From a virus, in IMG/VR virus record IMGVR_UViG_3300037042_002565, positions 1 to 35,365 of that record: a stretch of DNA of 35,365 nucleotides. The stretch is one strand, 5' to 3'. Positions 8,798-16,939 of this stretch are shown here, piece after piece (the stretch's first letter is position 1; each line of letters begins with the position of its first letter). A program made the translations under genes and the position numbers. Below the pieces are notes generated by a model. It saw nothing but the letters and a program-made list of their open reading frames with translations, searched no databases and was not told the origin of the DNA.

Positions 8798-11700
8798 ATG
8801 AGTGAAGAAAACTATGAAAGATATATTCAAGAAGCTGCTAAAAGTAAAGGTGTTTCACCAGACCTTTTAAAATCGCTCATTGAACAAGAATCTAATTTTC
8901 GACAGTTTGATAAAAATGGGAACCCATTGACTCCGGGAACAAGTACGGCTCTAGGTCTAACTCAGATGATTCCTAGATGGAACCCTGAGTATGACCCTGC
9001 ATTATTGGCAAGTGACCCTGAATATAATATCCATGCAGGTGCGCACAAGTTACGAGGATTGATTGATAAGGCTAACCCTGCTCTTGATCAGGGGCAAAAA
9101 GAAATATGGGCGCTAGGTAAATACTACGGGAGTAAAGACCCGTATGAAAATAAAAACTACGCTAACTCTGTTATGGGTAAACGTGGGAAATACCTTGAGG
9201 ACGTAGCTGTTGGCCCACCATCTGACTTACCTAAAATTGAAGGGTTAACACCAGACGAAGTTGCTTGGTATCTGCAAGATAAAAAGGAACGAGACGCGCA
9301 AGCTGCCCAAGCAAAACCTGTCGAACAACAAGGTACATTTGGCGCAGCGTTGGGTCGAGGTATTGAGGGCGTAAAGCAATCTGGGCAAGGTGTTGTAACT
9401 GGTATTGAATCGCTGTTAGGTTACGATGAGGATGTTCAAAAAAGATTAGAGGAACAACACGCACAAGACAAACTGGTAGCCGAAGCTGAAGCTAAAGGGC
9501 CAAAGGCTACGTCCTTTCAAGAGATTGAAGATACGGCTAAGAATGACGGTGTGTGGGCGGCTCTTAAAAAGATTCCCGGCTATGTTGGCGAAAAGATTGT
9601 TGAATCAGCTCCAGCAACTGCTGGCCCGTTGGCTGCAGGTTTAGCTGCTGGCGCGGTTTTCCCACCTGCCGCTATTCCCGTAGGTATTGTTGCAGCCATT
9701 GTTCAAGAATTTGGATCAATGATTGATGAGCAAATGGATGCAGCAAAAACTGCGGGCGAGCTTGATCCAGAACGGACAATCTTACCTTCTATCGCTGCGG
9801 GTGCGCTCGATTCTATTGCAGACAGGTTTACCCTCGGTATGAAAATACCCGGTATGGGTAGGGCTGTTAAAGAGGCTGCTGAAAAAGAAATAAATAAAAC
9901 ATTTGGTGGGGAACTGTTAAAACATGCAGGTCGTGGTGTTGTTACAGAAGGCCCAACAGAAGGTATACAAAGAGAATTAGAACGTTACGCTGCAGGCAAA
10001 CCGTTAACAGGTGATGAAGCGTTTGCAGATGTTAAAGAATCTGTCGCTGGTGGCGCTGCCGCTGGTGGTGGCGCAGCGACTGTTATGGGCGCACCTCAAG
10101 CATATGTTGCCGCCTCTGATTCCAAACAAGCTCGTGAAGACTTGACCAATGAAGCAATAGCTGTTGCTGACGGTGATGTTGAGTTAGATGCTGAAAAGTT
10201 TAGAAACTATGGCCCTGCAATGGCTCGCGCGTTAGCTCAAAACAACGAGGGTATGAGTACACAAGATGCTTTTGAGCTATTACGAAGCAAGGTTGGTGTA
10301 AAGATAGAAGAAAAGTCGGATGAAGATTACGGACCAAGCACCATTCCATCCGTAGATACCGAACAAGCTACCGAAGCTGAAGCACCAATAACCGAAACTG
10401 AAACACCAGTAACCGAAGCTGAAACCGTTACACCCGAAGCTGAAACACCTGTAGAAACACCTGAAGCTAACGCACCAAGATATTCGGTAGCTCAAGATAG
10501 TGCGGCAATAAAAACTGCTCAAAAAAATAACACATACGCTGGTAAATCAGGATTCATGGAAGGTGTGTCACAACCTAAAGGTACGTCCAGTGATAAGTTG
10601 TTTTCTAACATGGATGAGGGCGGGTACGATTACGGTCATGGTTCCCCAGAAACCAAAGAGCGCATAAAAAAGATATTTAGAGAAAAAATGTTTATCCGTG
10701 CCGCTAAAAACATAGACACACCTGAAAGTAAATATCATGACGTGTCGATACAACCTTTTGTTAATGACACCAATATAAAAGTGGTTGCAGGCAAGCAAGG
10801 CGCGGCAATAGGACAAACATCTGTTGGTGTTTATAAAGGGGATGAGTTAGTCTCTGTTGCGCGTATTGAAGATGGTAAAATAGATTCTATTGGTACAAAA
10901 GACGATTATCGTGGGCAAGGTTTTGGCACTGAGTTGTTAAAATATCTTCGAGATAATAACATTGCTAATATTTATGAAGTTCCAGACAGATCTCCGGGAT
11001 TTACCGCGATACAAAAGAAAGTTATAGGGGAAGAACAAACTCAAGAAAAACCCACACAAGATGGTGTGACCCACGTAATTGCCCCATCTAGGGCAACCAC
11101 TCGTTACACAGCCGAACAGTTATCCCAAACACTAAGCCCCGAAATGAGGCGACTTGTCGAGTCGGGTAAGGCTGTTTTGCATGATACCCAAGCGACACTT
11201 CCCGGTGAGAATCACCCTGCGAATGTTCAAGGTATGACTACAGCCGATGGTGTTACTCACTACGTGGCTAACAAACTTACACCAGAATCCATGCAAAATG
11301 TGGCGCTACACGAAGTGGGCGTACATGCTGGCATGGAGAAAATGCTTGGTGCTAAGGTTTGGGAGGATGTTAAGAATCAAGCCATGACCAATCAAGGTAA
11401 AGAGTTTGATGCGGCTCGTGCGGCTGTTCCTAAAAACACACCTGCAAACTTACGTGCTGAAGAAGCACTTGCATACCTTGTTGAAAACAGTCGTCACTTA
11501 CCCTTAGTGCGTAGGATCATCGCAGCTATTCGTAACTTTATGCGTACCACTCTTGGTACAAACATCAAGCTTACAGAAGCCGATGCTCGGCAGTTGGCGG
11601 TTACGTCAATGCGTAGAGAGTCTAAAACATCAGAACGAACTGCTCGTAAGGAAACTGCGTTTAGCAAGGGAAAAGAATCTTCAAAATTAAAAATAAAACC

Positions 11701-14608
11701 TGTAGAAAAACTCACAACCGAACAACCTCGTTACTCAATAAAACAAACGTTTGAAGACGAACTCGGATCGTTTAAACAACAAGCGGACGGGGCAAGTGAT
11801 AAGGTTCTACCGTGGTTCTTAAATATATTTAGTGCGTCAGGTATTTATGAGCTTGGTGCAAAGTATCTAAAGGGCGGTAAAGCGGTATTAAAAGCTACCC
11901 GTGAGCTGTCGGGTATGCGCGACAAGATGTTAACCGAAATGGCTAACATGCGTAAGAATAGTTTTAACCCGTACATTAAGAAGAATCATAAGCAGTTAAA
12001 ACTTCTTGGTGATGTTCAATCTGAAACAACCTTGTTAGGTGTATCACCACGAGCAAAGGTTGGAGAAGAAGGTAACATCAATGACAAGATCACTAAGTTA
12101 GAAGCCGATAGACCAAAAGGTTTTGCTCAACTTATTCATCGTTTACAAGCATTGCAAATAAACTATGCAAAATTAAACCCTGAAGGTAAGCGTGTTTATG
12201 GTGAAATGGCTAAGTATTACAAAGATTCAATGGATAGGTATATTGAAGCCTACGAGCATAGTATAAAAACGTCCGGCATTAGTCCTGAGATTATAGCAAA
12301 GCAACTTGCAGTGTTTGGGGAACAAGTTAAAAACATTAAGGGTAAAGGTGATTACTTTCCTTTAATGCGTTTTGGCAAGTATGGTGTTGCGTATACTGAT
12401 GGGGATGTTGATTCTGAAACAGGTAAACTTATTAAAAAGTTTACTAAGTTTGACACATCGTCAGAGGCTAAAAAATTCTTAACTGATGTGAAAGTAAAGG
12501 GATATATTGTCCCCGACATAAAACAGTTCAATAAAGAAATAATTGGTGACAACAAATCAATGATGGATTTGTATGCGCAAATAGATAAATCTTTTGAGGG
12601 TACGCCTGAAGAGTCTATGGAAGGGTTGAAGGATTTTGTATTTCAGATGCATTTGATGGGTAAGTCTGATCAAAGTATTGGTAAGCAGTTTATTCATCGT
12701 AAAGGCACTGCAGGTTACTCTAATGATGTGTTCAGAGCGTTTGATAGCTATGCGATGAACATGTCAAGACAGCTACCTAGAATAAAGTTGGGTCGTAGTA
12801 TTAGCACGGGTTTATTAGATATTAAAAAGAACCTGCATGGTGAGATCATGCGAGGCACGTTTGAGGGTGATGTTGTAAAAGCAAATAGTTATTACGAAGC
12901 TTTTAACAGAGAAATTCTCGATGCGTTACACCCTAAGTTAACAGGCCCGATCTCTAACTTTGCAACAGGCGCTGCATTTAGCTATTATTTAACTTCACCA
13001 GCATCTGCGTTACTACAGTTATCTTCTATCGCATTGCAAGGTATACCGAGCATTGGTAAGACACACGGGTATGTGTTGGCTCACTCTGCTATGACTGCTG
13101 CAGCTAATTTATATGTTAGTAGTGGTATTGGCAAAGGTGTTGGGTTTTACAACATGGAGCGTGGGGCAAAAAAGTATAAGGATAAAAACAATGGCTATAA
13201 AAAGTTAATTGGTAATGCGACCCATGCTGATCAGTTTGACGTTGAGGCGGCTTGTCAAAGTTTTTTAAAAGAAGGTATCATAACAAGTGGTGTACATGCT
13301 GAAGCGTTTAGTGGTAAAGGTAGAACAACAGGTGCTCATGAGAACGTTATGCAAAAAGCGACAAACCTTATGGCTATCATGTCCCAACCTTTTGCTGAAA
13401 TGGAATCAGCATCGCGTCAAATTGTAGCCACGGCATCCTATATTGCCAACATGAAGTCAGGTATGACCCATGATCAAGCTGTAGAAAAAGCGATTGATTC
13501 TGTTTACTTAGACATGGGTGATTTTGGTTCTACAGGCAGGGCAACATTAACTAAAGGCGATATGGCTAGAGTGGTATGGCAGTTCCAACAATATGGGGCT
13601 AAATTATTATTCTCTATGGCTAAGTCTGCCCTGAACCTTGCCAGCAAAGATGGGCATGAGCGCAAAGAAGCTGTTAAACATTTGACAGGGATAATGGCAA
13701 TGCATTGGTTATTCGCAGGTGCGTTAGGTTTACCTGCGGCTGGTTTGATTGGTGGAGCAAACGATCTTATCAAAGACTTGTTAAGTGATGATGAGTGGCA
13801 TAACTATAAGGCTGATTTCAGATCGTACTTAGAGGCTAAAAATGTTGATGAGTCGTTTATTAATATTTTATTAGACGGCCCACTGTCAACAATACTCGAT
13901 CTTAAATTGTCACAAAGATTAGGCGCTCATGAAATCATACCAATGGTTCATGAGTCTGAAACACACGACACATTGGATGTGTCGGTAAAAGATAGATTGT
14001 TTGAAATGTTTGGCGGTGCGGCAGGGTCGTTGGTTGTCAATGTTTCGGACGGTTTAAAACTGTTTGCAAGTGGCGACACCGAGCGAGCTATTGAAAAACT
14101 TGTACCTAGTGCGCTAGTTAAGAACGTTATGATCGCAGGTAGGTTTGCCACAGAAGGTAAGATTAATGCCAAAGGTGATCAAGTTATCCCTAAAGAATCT
14201 TTCACACCTTTAGATATTGGCAAACAAGCGTTTGGCATTAGCCCATATAAAGTTATGCAAGGCGAAGAGATTGCACGTTCCGCTAAAACAGATGTTAGTT
14301 TTGCTGCAGATAAAAGAACCAAGTTGCTAGGGGAGTATCGTAAGATAGAAGATGTTGATGGGGACACTACTGAGATTGACAATAAAATAGATGCGTATAA
14401 TGACAAATACCCAGACACACCGATCCTTGCAAAGCATATAAGACAGTCTATAAAAACTGCCAATAGAGCTAAAGACAATTCAATATTTGGCTTCACGTTT
14501 GGTAAAGGTCGCGATGCAATGGAAGAAAAGTATGCGGGGATGATTAGAAATAAAGATTTTTATGAAAATCAAAACGAAGATGATTACGACTATGACAACA
14601 AAGATTAA
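8798..14608 (+). CDS. giant ejection/polyvalent protein with N-terminal lytic transglycosylase
   Basis: The protein has 1936 residues. Residues 1-130 form an SLT domain: LIEQESNFRQF with catalytic E31, then TALGLTQMIPRW, as in soluble lytic transglycosylases that open peptidoglycan during DNA entry. Residues 270-310 are hydrophobic and Ala/Gly/Pro-rich, a possible membrane-inserting segment. A Thr/Glu/Pro linker spans about 520-565. Around 690-720 is a GNAT-like acetyl-CoA loop (DDYRGQGFGTELLKYL). Around 838-845 is HEVGVHAG, with EALAYLVEN downstream, resembling metallopeptidase domains of phage polyvalent proteins. At about 1385-1430 is YYLTSPASALLQLSSIALQG, typical of a large-polyvalent-protein-associated domain. 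The C-terminus is very acidic. By position and domains it is the counterpart of T7 gp16. It is the last gene of the late operon and is followed by a terminator. Confidence 0.8.
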   Translation: MSEENYERYIQEAAKSKGVSPDLLKSLIEQESNFRQFDKNGNPLTPGTSTALGLTQMIPRWNPEYDPALLASDPEYNIHAGAHKLRGLIDKANPALDQGQKEIWALGKYYGSKDPYENKNYANSVMGKRGKYLEDVAVGPPSDLPKIEGLTPDEVAWYLQDKKERDAQAAQAKPVEQQGTFGAALGRGIEGVKQSGQGVVTGIESLLGYDEDVQKRLEEQHAQDKLVAEAEAKGPKATSFQEIEDTAKNDGVWAALKKIPGYVGEKIVESAPATAGPLAAGLAAGAVFPPAAIPVGIVAAIVQEFGSMIDEQMDAAKTAGELDPERTILPSIAAGALDSIADRFTLGMKIPGMGRAVKEAAEKEINKTFGGELLKHAGRGVVTEGPTEGIQRELERYAAGKPLTGDEAFADVKESVAGGAAAGGGAATVMGAPQAYVAASDSKQAREDLTNEAIAVADGDVELDAEKFRNYGPAMARALAQNNEGMSTQDAFELLRSKVGVKIEEKSDEDYGPSTIPSVDTEQATEAEAPITETETPVTEAETVTPEAETPVETPEANAPRYSVAQDSAAIKTAQKNNTYAGKSGFMEGVSQPKGTSSDKLFSNMDEGGYDYGHGSPETKERIKKIFREKMFIRAAKNIDTPESKYHDVSIQPFVNDTNIKVVAGKQGAAIGQTSVGVYKGDELVSVARIEDGKIDSIGTKDDYRGQGFGTELLKYLRDNNIANIYEVPDRSPGFTAIQKKVIGEEQTQEKPTQDGVTHVIAPSRATTRYTAEQLSQTLSPEMRRLVESGKAVLHDTQATLPGENHPANVQGMTTADGVTHYVANKLTPESMQNVALHEVGVHAGMEKMLGAKVWEDVKNQAMTNQGKEFDAARAAVPKNTPANLRAEEALAYLVENSRHLPLVRRIIAAIRNFMRTTLGTNIKLTEADARQLAVTSMRRESKTSERTARKETAFSKGKESSKLKIKPVEKLTTEQPRYSIKQTFEDELGSFKQQADGASDKVLPWFLNIFSASGIYELGAKYLKGGKAVLKATRELSGMRDKMLTEMANMRKNSFNPYIKKNHKQLKLLGDVQSETTLLGVSPRAKVGEEGNINDKITKLEADRPKGFAQLIHRLQALQINYAKLNPEGKRVYGEMAKYYKDSMDRYIEAYEHSIKTSGISPEIIAKQLAVFGEQVKNIKGKGDYFPLMRFGKYGVAYTDGDVDSETGKLIKKFTKFDTSSEAKKFLTDVKVKGYIVPDIKQFNKEIIGDNKSMMDLYAQIDKSFEGTPEESMEGLKDFVFQMHLMGKSDQSIGKQFIHRKGTAGYSNDVFRAFDSYAMNMSRQLPRIKLGRSISTGLLDIKKNLHGEIMRGTFEGDVVKANSYYEAFNREILDALHPKLTGPISNFATGAAFSYYLTSPASALLQLSSIALQGIPSIGKTHGYVLAHSAMTAAANLYVSSGIGKGVGFYNMERGAKKYKDKNNGYKKLIGNATHADQFDVEAACQSFLKEGIITSGVHAEAFSGKGRTTGAHENVMQKATNLMAIMSQPFAEMESASRQIVATASYIANMKSGMTHDQAVEKAIDSVYLDMGDFGSTGRATLTKGDMARVVWQFQQYGAKLLFSMAKSALNLASKDGHERKEAVKHLTGIMAMHWLFAGALGLPAAGLIGGANDLIKDLLSDDEWHNYKADFRSYLEAKNVDESFINILLDGPLSTILDLKLSQRLGAHEIIPMVHESETHDTLDVSVKDRLFEMFGGAAGSLVVNVSDGLKLFASGDTERAIEKLVPSALVKNVMIAGRFATEGKINAKGDQVIPKESFTPLDIGKQAFGISPYKVMQGEEIARSAKTDVSFAADKRTKLLGEYRKIEDVDGDTTEIDNKIDAYNDKYPDTPILAKHIRQSIKTANRAKDNSIFGFTFGKGRDAMEEKYAGMIRNKDFYENQNEDDYDYDNKD

Positions 14609-14619
14609 CAGATAAAACT

Positions 14620-14643
14620 AAGGGGCGATTAAGCCCCTTTTTT
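14620..14643 (+). terminator. rho-independent terminator between convergent operons
   Basis: The stem AAGGGGC / GCCCCTT (14620-14626 and 14633-14639) with a 6-base loop is followed by a T run on the plus strand (14638-14643). It lies 11 bases after the stop of the giant ejection protein and just beyond the end of the leftward operon. On the minus strand the stem is followed by a weaker TTAGTTTT tract, so it may also stop transcription from the other side. Confidence 0.85.
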
Positions 14644-14645
14644 AA

Positions 14646-14834
14646 TTACCATGCATTATCGTCTGAAAAATCATCATCGTCATCAAGTTCAGATTCATCA
14701 CAGGTATAGCGTGTGAACTGTAGGAAAAACCATGTGAACTGCCAACCGTTGTCGCCAGTTTCAATCCAAGGCACCAAAGACCAATCCGCGATATGTCTAA
14801 AACCAAACTCATTAATAGTAACCATGTTGCTCAT
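14646..14834 (-). CDS. small acidic protein downstream of thyX
   Basis: This 62-residue protein is not recognised. It is rich in aromatic residues (7 Trp: IADWSLVPWIETGDNGWQFTW and the C-terminal NAW) and ends in a run of acidic residues (DDDDDFSDDN). The first half, NEFGFRHIADWSL, looks like a short folded domain and the tail may be disordered. Its ATG shares a base with the stop of thyX (TAATG at 14832-14836), so translation is coupled. It is the last gene of the leftward operon, next to the terminator. No function is proposed. Confidence 0.7.
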   Translation of the reverse strand: MSNMVTINEFGFRHIADWSLVPWIETGDNGWQFTWFFLQFTRYTCDESELDDDDDFSDDNAW

Positions 14835-15412
14835 TATACTTCTCCAAAAATTTCAGGGGCTATTTCAGTTAGTTGTCTTTCAATTTCTAAAAATAAGTTA
14901 CGTATTTCCCATTGAGCAGCCTTCGCTGTTCGGTTTCTAATAACGTCACGCCACCCTTGAAAGTTTAAACATAGGTTTAAACTTGTTGTACATGATTGTG
15001 GGAAGATATAACGAGCATCTTCTTTCTTCATGCCATTTTCAATAGCTTCTTTGTATAGTTGCGTACCTGCAGATAAGTACTTGTACCACTCGTCTTGAAA
15101 ATATAATGGTGTATCTAGTAATGCCGGTGGAATAATATGCTGCACATTTGTCTGCTCAACATAACGCTGTGATTCTTGCAAGATACCTGCGTGCGCCATA
15201 CGGACTAATTGGTGCGAACAGATACGACTAATGCCTTGCACGTTTATTGTAGCGTAGGCAAAGCGTAAGGTCATTAAATGCCCCTTATCTTTGCAGTGCC
15301 TTGCTCTTTTTATATTGCTTTCAGGATCGGTCTTAGCGTCATAACAAATTGAGGCCATTTGTCCAATCTTTTGAACAGGGTCTGCAGTGTGGTCAAGAAT
15401 AGTTACTTTCAT
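14834..15412 (-). CDS. thyX: flavin-dependent thymidylate synthase ThyX
   Basis: The protein has 192 residues, short for the family (usually about 210-250). ThyX makes dTMP from dUMP using FAD, NADPH and methylene-tetrahydrofolate. Visible signatures are GHLMTLRFAYATINVQGISR (residues 44-63), the signature block HQLVRMAHAGILQESQRYV (67-85, with S81, R83 and Y84 of the S-x-R-Y end), and the C-terminal RNRTAKAAQWEIRNL (159-173) with the usual R-x(n)-AQWEIR. The canonical RHR triplet reads R71-M72-A73 instead. Phages use ThyX to support DNA synthesis, and here it accompanies a full replication set. It lies in an operon of very small genes, with a 2-base gap to the 37-residue ORF upstream. Confidence 0.9.
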   Translation of the reverse strand: MKVTILDHTADPVQKIGQMASICYDAKTDPESNIKRARHCKDKGHLMTLRFAYATINVQGISRICSHQLVRMAHAGILQESQRYVEQTNVQHIIPPALLDTPLYFQDEWYKYLSAGTQLYKEAIENGMKKEDARYIFPQSCTTSLNLCLNFQGWRDVIRNRTAKAAQWEIRNLFLEIERQLTEIAPEIFGEV

Positions 15413-15414
15413 TT

Positions 15415-15528
15415 TTATCTCGTGTGTACGGGCATGTCGTTATCAACATGTCGTTTTAAACCGCAGTCATAACAAATTTTATATCCAAGCGAATATAAAT
15501 ACATATTGTGAGTATGTCTACAGATCAT
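15415..15528 (-). CDS. 37-aa zinc-ribbon-like micro-protein
   Basis: MICRHTHNMYLYSLGYKICY continues DCGLKRH...HTR. The pairs C3/H5/H7 and C19-x2-C22, with H27, suggest a small zinc knuckle. Its start overlaps the stop of the 24-residue ORF upstream (ATGA) and it ends 2 bases before the thyX start. Coupling and the Cys/His spacing make it likely to be real. Function is unknown. Confidence 0.55.
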   Translation of the reverse strand: MICRHTHNMYLYSLGYKICYDCGLKRHVDNDMPVHTR

Positions 15529-15599
15529 GGTCGATTCTCATATGCTTCAAGAATATCACGACACATACCTGATCTGACACAATCTCTTTTACTTCGCAT
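15525..15599 (-). CDS. possible 24-aa micro-protein
   Basis: MRSKRDCVRSGMCRDILEAY plus ENRP, with two Cys. It starts 4 bases after the DUF3310 stop and ends in an ATGA overlap with the 37-residue ORF. It may be a true coding link in the operon or simply a leader for the next gene. There is no clear ribosome site, so support is weak. Confidence 0.35.
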   Translation of the reverse strand: MRSKRDCVRSGMCRDILEAYENRP

Positions 15600-15603
15600 T
15601 TTA

Positions 15604-15993
15604 TTACCACTCAGATGAAATCTTAATTTGTACTTCTTTTAATTTAGCTTCATAGTGCCTAGCTTTCGCTGCATCTTTTACAGCGCCCTCCTTCTTACCA
15701 TCACGCATAGCGTATTTAATAAAGTTGCCTTTGAGATACCCCACAAATTCTTCGTGGGTTAAGACAACCTCCATAACGTCCCAAGGCTCAATAGCCATAT
15801 CTTTGTAGTGCGTACCCTCTACTTGAGTATCGTCAGCTTTTAGGTCTTTTAATACCCACTGTGGGTGAACATTTGTTTCGTAGTGACTACTTAGATTAAC
15901 ATCATTTATATTACTCATTTTAAAATCTCGATTTTGTTTAGGATAGTTGTAAAGGTTAATGGCTGGGAATGTAAATTCTGCCCAGTTAAGCAT
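15604..15993 (-). CDS. DUF3310 protein
   Basis: The protein has 129 residues from ATG 15993. Residues 60-120 match the DUF3310 pattern found in many phages: GTHYKDMAIEPWDVMEVVLT, then FVGYLKGNFIKYAMRDGKK and a DAAKARHYEAKL end. The family is phage-wide and often lies beside nucleotide-metabolism genes; its reaction is unclear. ATG 15993 has a good GGGGA ribosome site in the end of the upstream gene. The conserved domain could also be served by the internal ATG at 15918, which would remove 25 non-conserved residues. It is in the thyX operon. Confidence 0.8.
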   Translation of the reverse strand: MLNWAEFTFPAINLYNYPKQNRDFKMSNINDVNLSSHYETNVHPQWVLKDLKADDTQVEGTHYKDMAIEPWDVMEVVLTHEEFVGYLKGNFIKYAMRDGKKEGAVKDAAKARHYEAKLKEVQIKISSEW

Positions 15994-16182
15994 TTATTTC
16001 CCCGTCAAACATAGGTTTATGATGCTATCTATCATCGCGTTTTCTTTGGATAGGTGTTCAAGTTGTTTTTCTGCCCACATAATCCTGTCGCAATAACCAT
16101 CTATGTTTTTTAGCGAGGCAGTCACTAGGTTGCGATTATACATAATAAGGTCTTCTAAAAATTCTATTTTATTTCCTAACAT
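15994..16182 (-). CDS. small helical protein, unknown
   Basis: The start at 16182 was chosen because AAGGTGG lies just upstream; a longer frame begins at 16233 but lacks such a site and overlaps the membrane protein gene. The 62-residue product is MLGNKIEFLEDLIMYNRNLV and further heptad-like helix (YCDRIMWAEKQLEHLSKENA), so probably a short coiled coil. I do not recognise it. The next gene (DUF3310) starts at the next base after its stop. The 48-residue membrane protein upstream overlaps it by 7 bases. Confidence 0.6.
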   Translation of the reverse strand: MLGNKIEFLEDLIMYNRNLVTASLKNIDGYCDRIMWAEKQLEHLSKENAMIDSIINLCLTGK

Positions 16183-16322
16183 ACGTTCCACCTTATAAAA
16201 CCAATGGTACCAATAACAATAGCCAAGCCCCATATTATTGCCGCTCGTCTATCAAAATACCCTTCAATTTCTTTTTCTTGCTCTACGGGTACAGCATCTA
16301 ACTCTTCAAATTCAGTTCTCAT
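16176..16322 (-). CDS. 48-aa single-pass membrane protein
   Basis: MRTEFEELDAVPVEQEKEIE is followed by GYFDRR and one hydrophobic segment (about 28-44, AAIIWGLAIVIGTIGFI), then a short RWNVC tail. The charge pattern predicts an acidic N-terminal half outside the membrane segment. Start and stop overlap both neighbours (ATGA with the zinc-finger gene; 7 bases with the next gene). Small phage membrane proteins include holins and superinfection-exclusion factors, but nothing here picks one. Confidence 0.6.
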   Translation of the reverse strand: MRTEFEELDAVPVEQEKEIEGYFDRRAAIIWGLAIVIGTIGFIRWNVC

Positions 16323-16507
16323 TTTTCGCTCCGATCAGCACATTCTTTTGAACACCAACGCCTACCATCACTAACTGTAGCATCACACTCCCAACAAATT
16401 CCTGACTCATTTTGAAACACATTTAGCGGCCTCCCTCTTGCTATTGCCAACTGCTTATCTAATATAAGTTGTGCTTGGTCATTAGCTTTATCAATATCAT
16501 CTGCCAT
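16319..16507 (-). CDS. DksA/TraR-type C4 zinc-finger protein
   Basis: This 62-residue protein starts MADDIDKANDQAQLILDKQL and ends with ICWECDATVSDGRRWCSKEC. The pattern C38-x2-C41-x10-C52-x3-C56 and the 'M-A-D-x-I-D-x-A-(N/x)-D' start are typical of the short TraR/DksA-like proteins of phages and plasmids, which bind the RNA polymerase secondary channel. A GTG three codons upstream is also open, but ATG 16507 gives the family start. The gene is in the operon driven from the promoter at 16910-16937, so it could alter host transcription early; that is inference. Confidence 0.8.
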   Translation of the reverse strand: MADDIDKANDQAQLILDKQLAIARGRPLNVFQNESGICWECDATVSDGRRWCSKECADRSEK

Positions 16508-16574
16508 ATCGTTCACTTGCTTTAAAAGGGTTTGCTTTTTTCTTACGATCTTTATTTGTTTTCTTGTTCGCCAT
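16497..16574 (-). CDS. possible 25-aa very basic micro-protein
   Basis: MANKKTNKDRKKKANPFKAS plus ERYGR: 10 Lys/Arg in the first 13 residues. It overlaps the end of the 54-residue ORF by 23 bases and the start of the zinc-finger gene by 11 bases, in different frames. It may be a nucleic-acid-binding micro-protein or only a translational relay. Weak support. Confidence 0.35.
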   Translation of the reverse strand: MANKKTNKDRKKKANPFKASERYGR

Positions 16575-16716
16575 CGATAACCTCAAAATCATTAAGTGTC
16601 TCAGCTATTTTATCCGCTTGCCCATCATCATATCCAGTTTTATATATGAGCCGTATTGTGTCGGACAACTCTCCCCCAGCGTGCCACATCTCATAACATT
16701 CATCGTCTGTTAACAT
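16552..16716 (-). CDS. 54-aa acidic protein, first gene of the thyX operon
   Basis: MLTDDECYEMWHAGGELSDT then IRLIYKTGYDDGQADKIAET and a short acidic end. It is a small helical protein with no recognised family. The 'DE...W..G....DTIR' pattern looks like a compact phage protein and not random sequence. It is the first open frame after the promoter at 16910-16937 and follows a leader of about 185 bases. No strong ribosome site is visible. Confidence 0.5.
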   Translation of the reverse strand: MLTDDECYEMWHAGGELSDTIRLIYKTGYDDGQADKIAETLNDFEVIDGEQENK

Positions 16717-16909
16717 TGTATCAGCCTATAGTTAAAGTAATAATTTGCCGTGTACGTCTGTACGGCATTGTCTTATTCTAGTAAAACAATCGTAAATACA
16801 ACCTGCAATTAAAAACGGAGAACTTCAATAGGGTATCGCACTTGTATTCTCGGAAGTTATTATCCCCACTATCCGATAGGGTTGAACAAAAAACTTTTAA
16901 TGTCTGAGT

Positions 16910-16937
16910 ATTATATAGTAAGTTTAGAAATAGTAAA
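16910..16937 (-). promoter_or_regulatory. sigma70-like promoter for the zinc-finger/DUF3310/thyX operon
   Basis: On the minus strand TTTACT (16932-16937) and a perfect TATAAT (16910-16915) are 16 bases apart, with transcription expected near 16903. It sits just downstream of the helicase stop and in front of the small-gene operon. The leader (about 16717-16903) includes an imperfect hairpin at about 16746-16767 (TGCCGT...ACGGCA). Confidence 0.65.
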
Positions 16938-16939
16938 CT

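Noticed and set aside
13504-13773. Open frames opposite the giant ejection gene (also at 10280, 11494, 13948 and 14179)
   Set aside because: They lie wholly inside a conserved long gene, have no ribosome sites and show no family pattern.
14713-14940. 75-aa open frame on the plus strand over the thyX end
   Set aside because: Antisense to thyX and its coupled small gene, and lies after the late terminator.
16746-16767. Riboswitch or small RNA in the leader at 16717-16903
   Set aside because: Only one short bulged hairpin is visible and no known riboswitch core was recognised.
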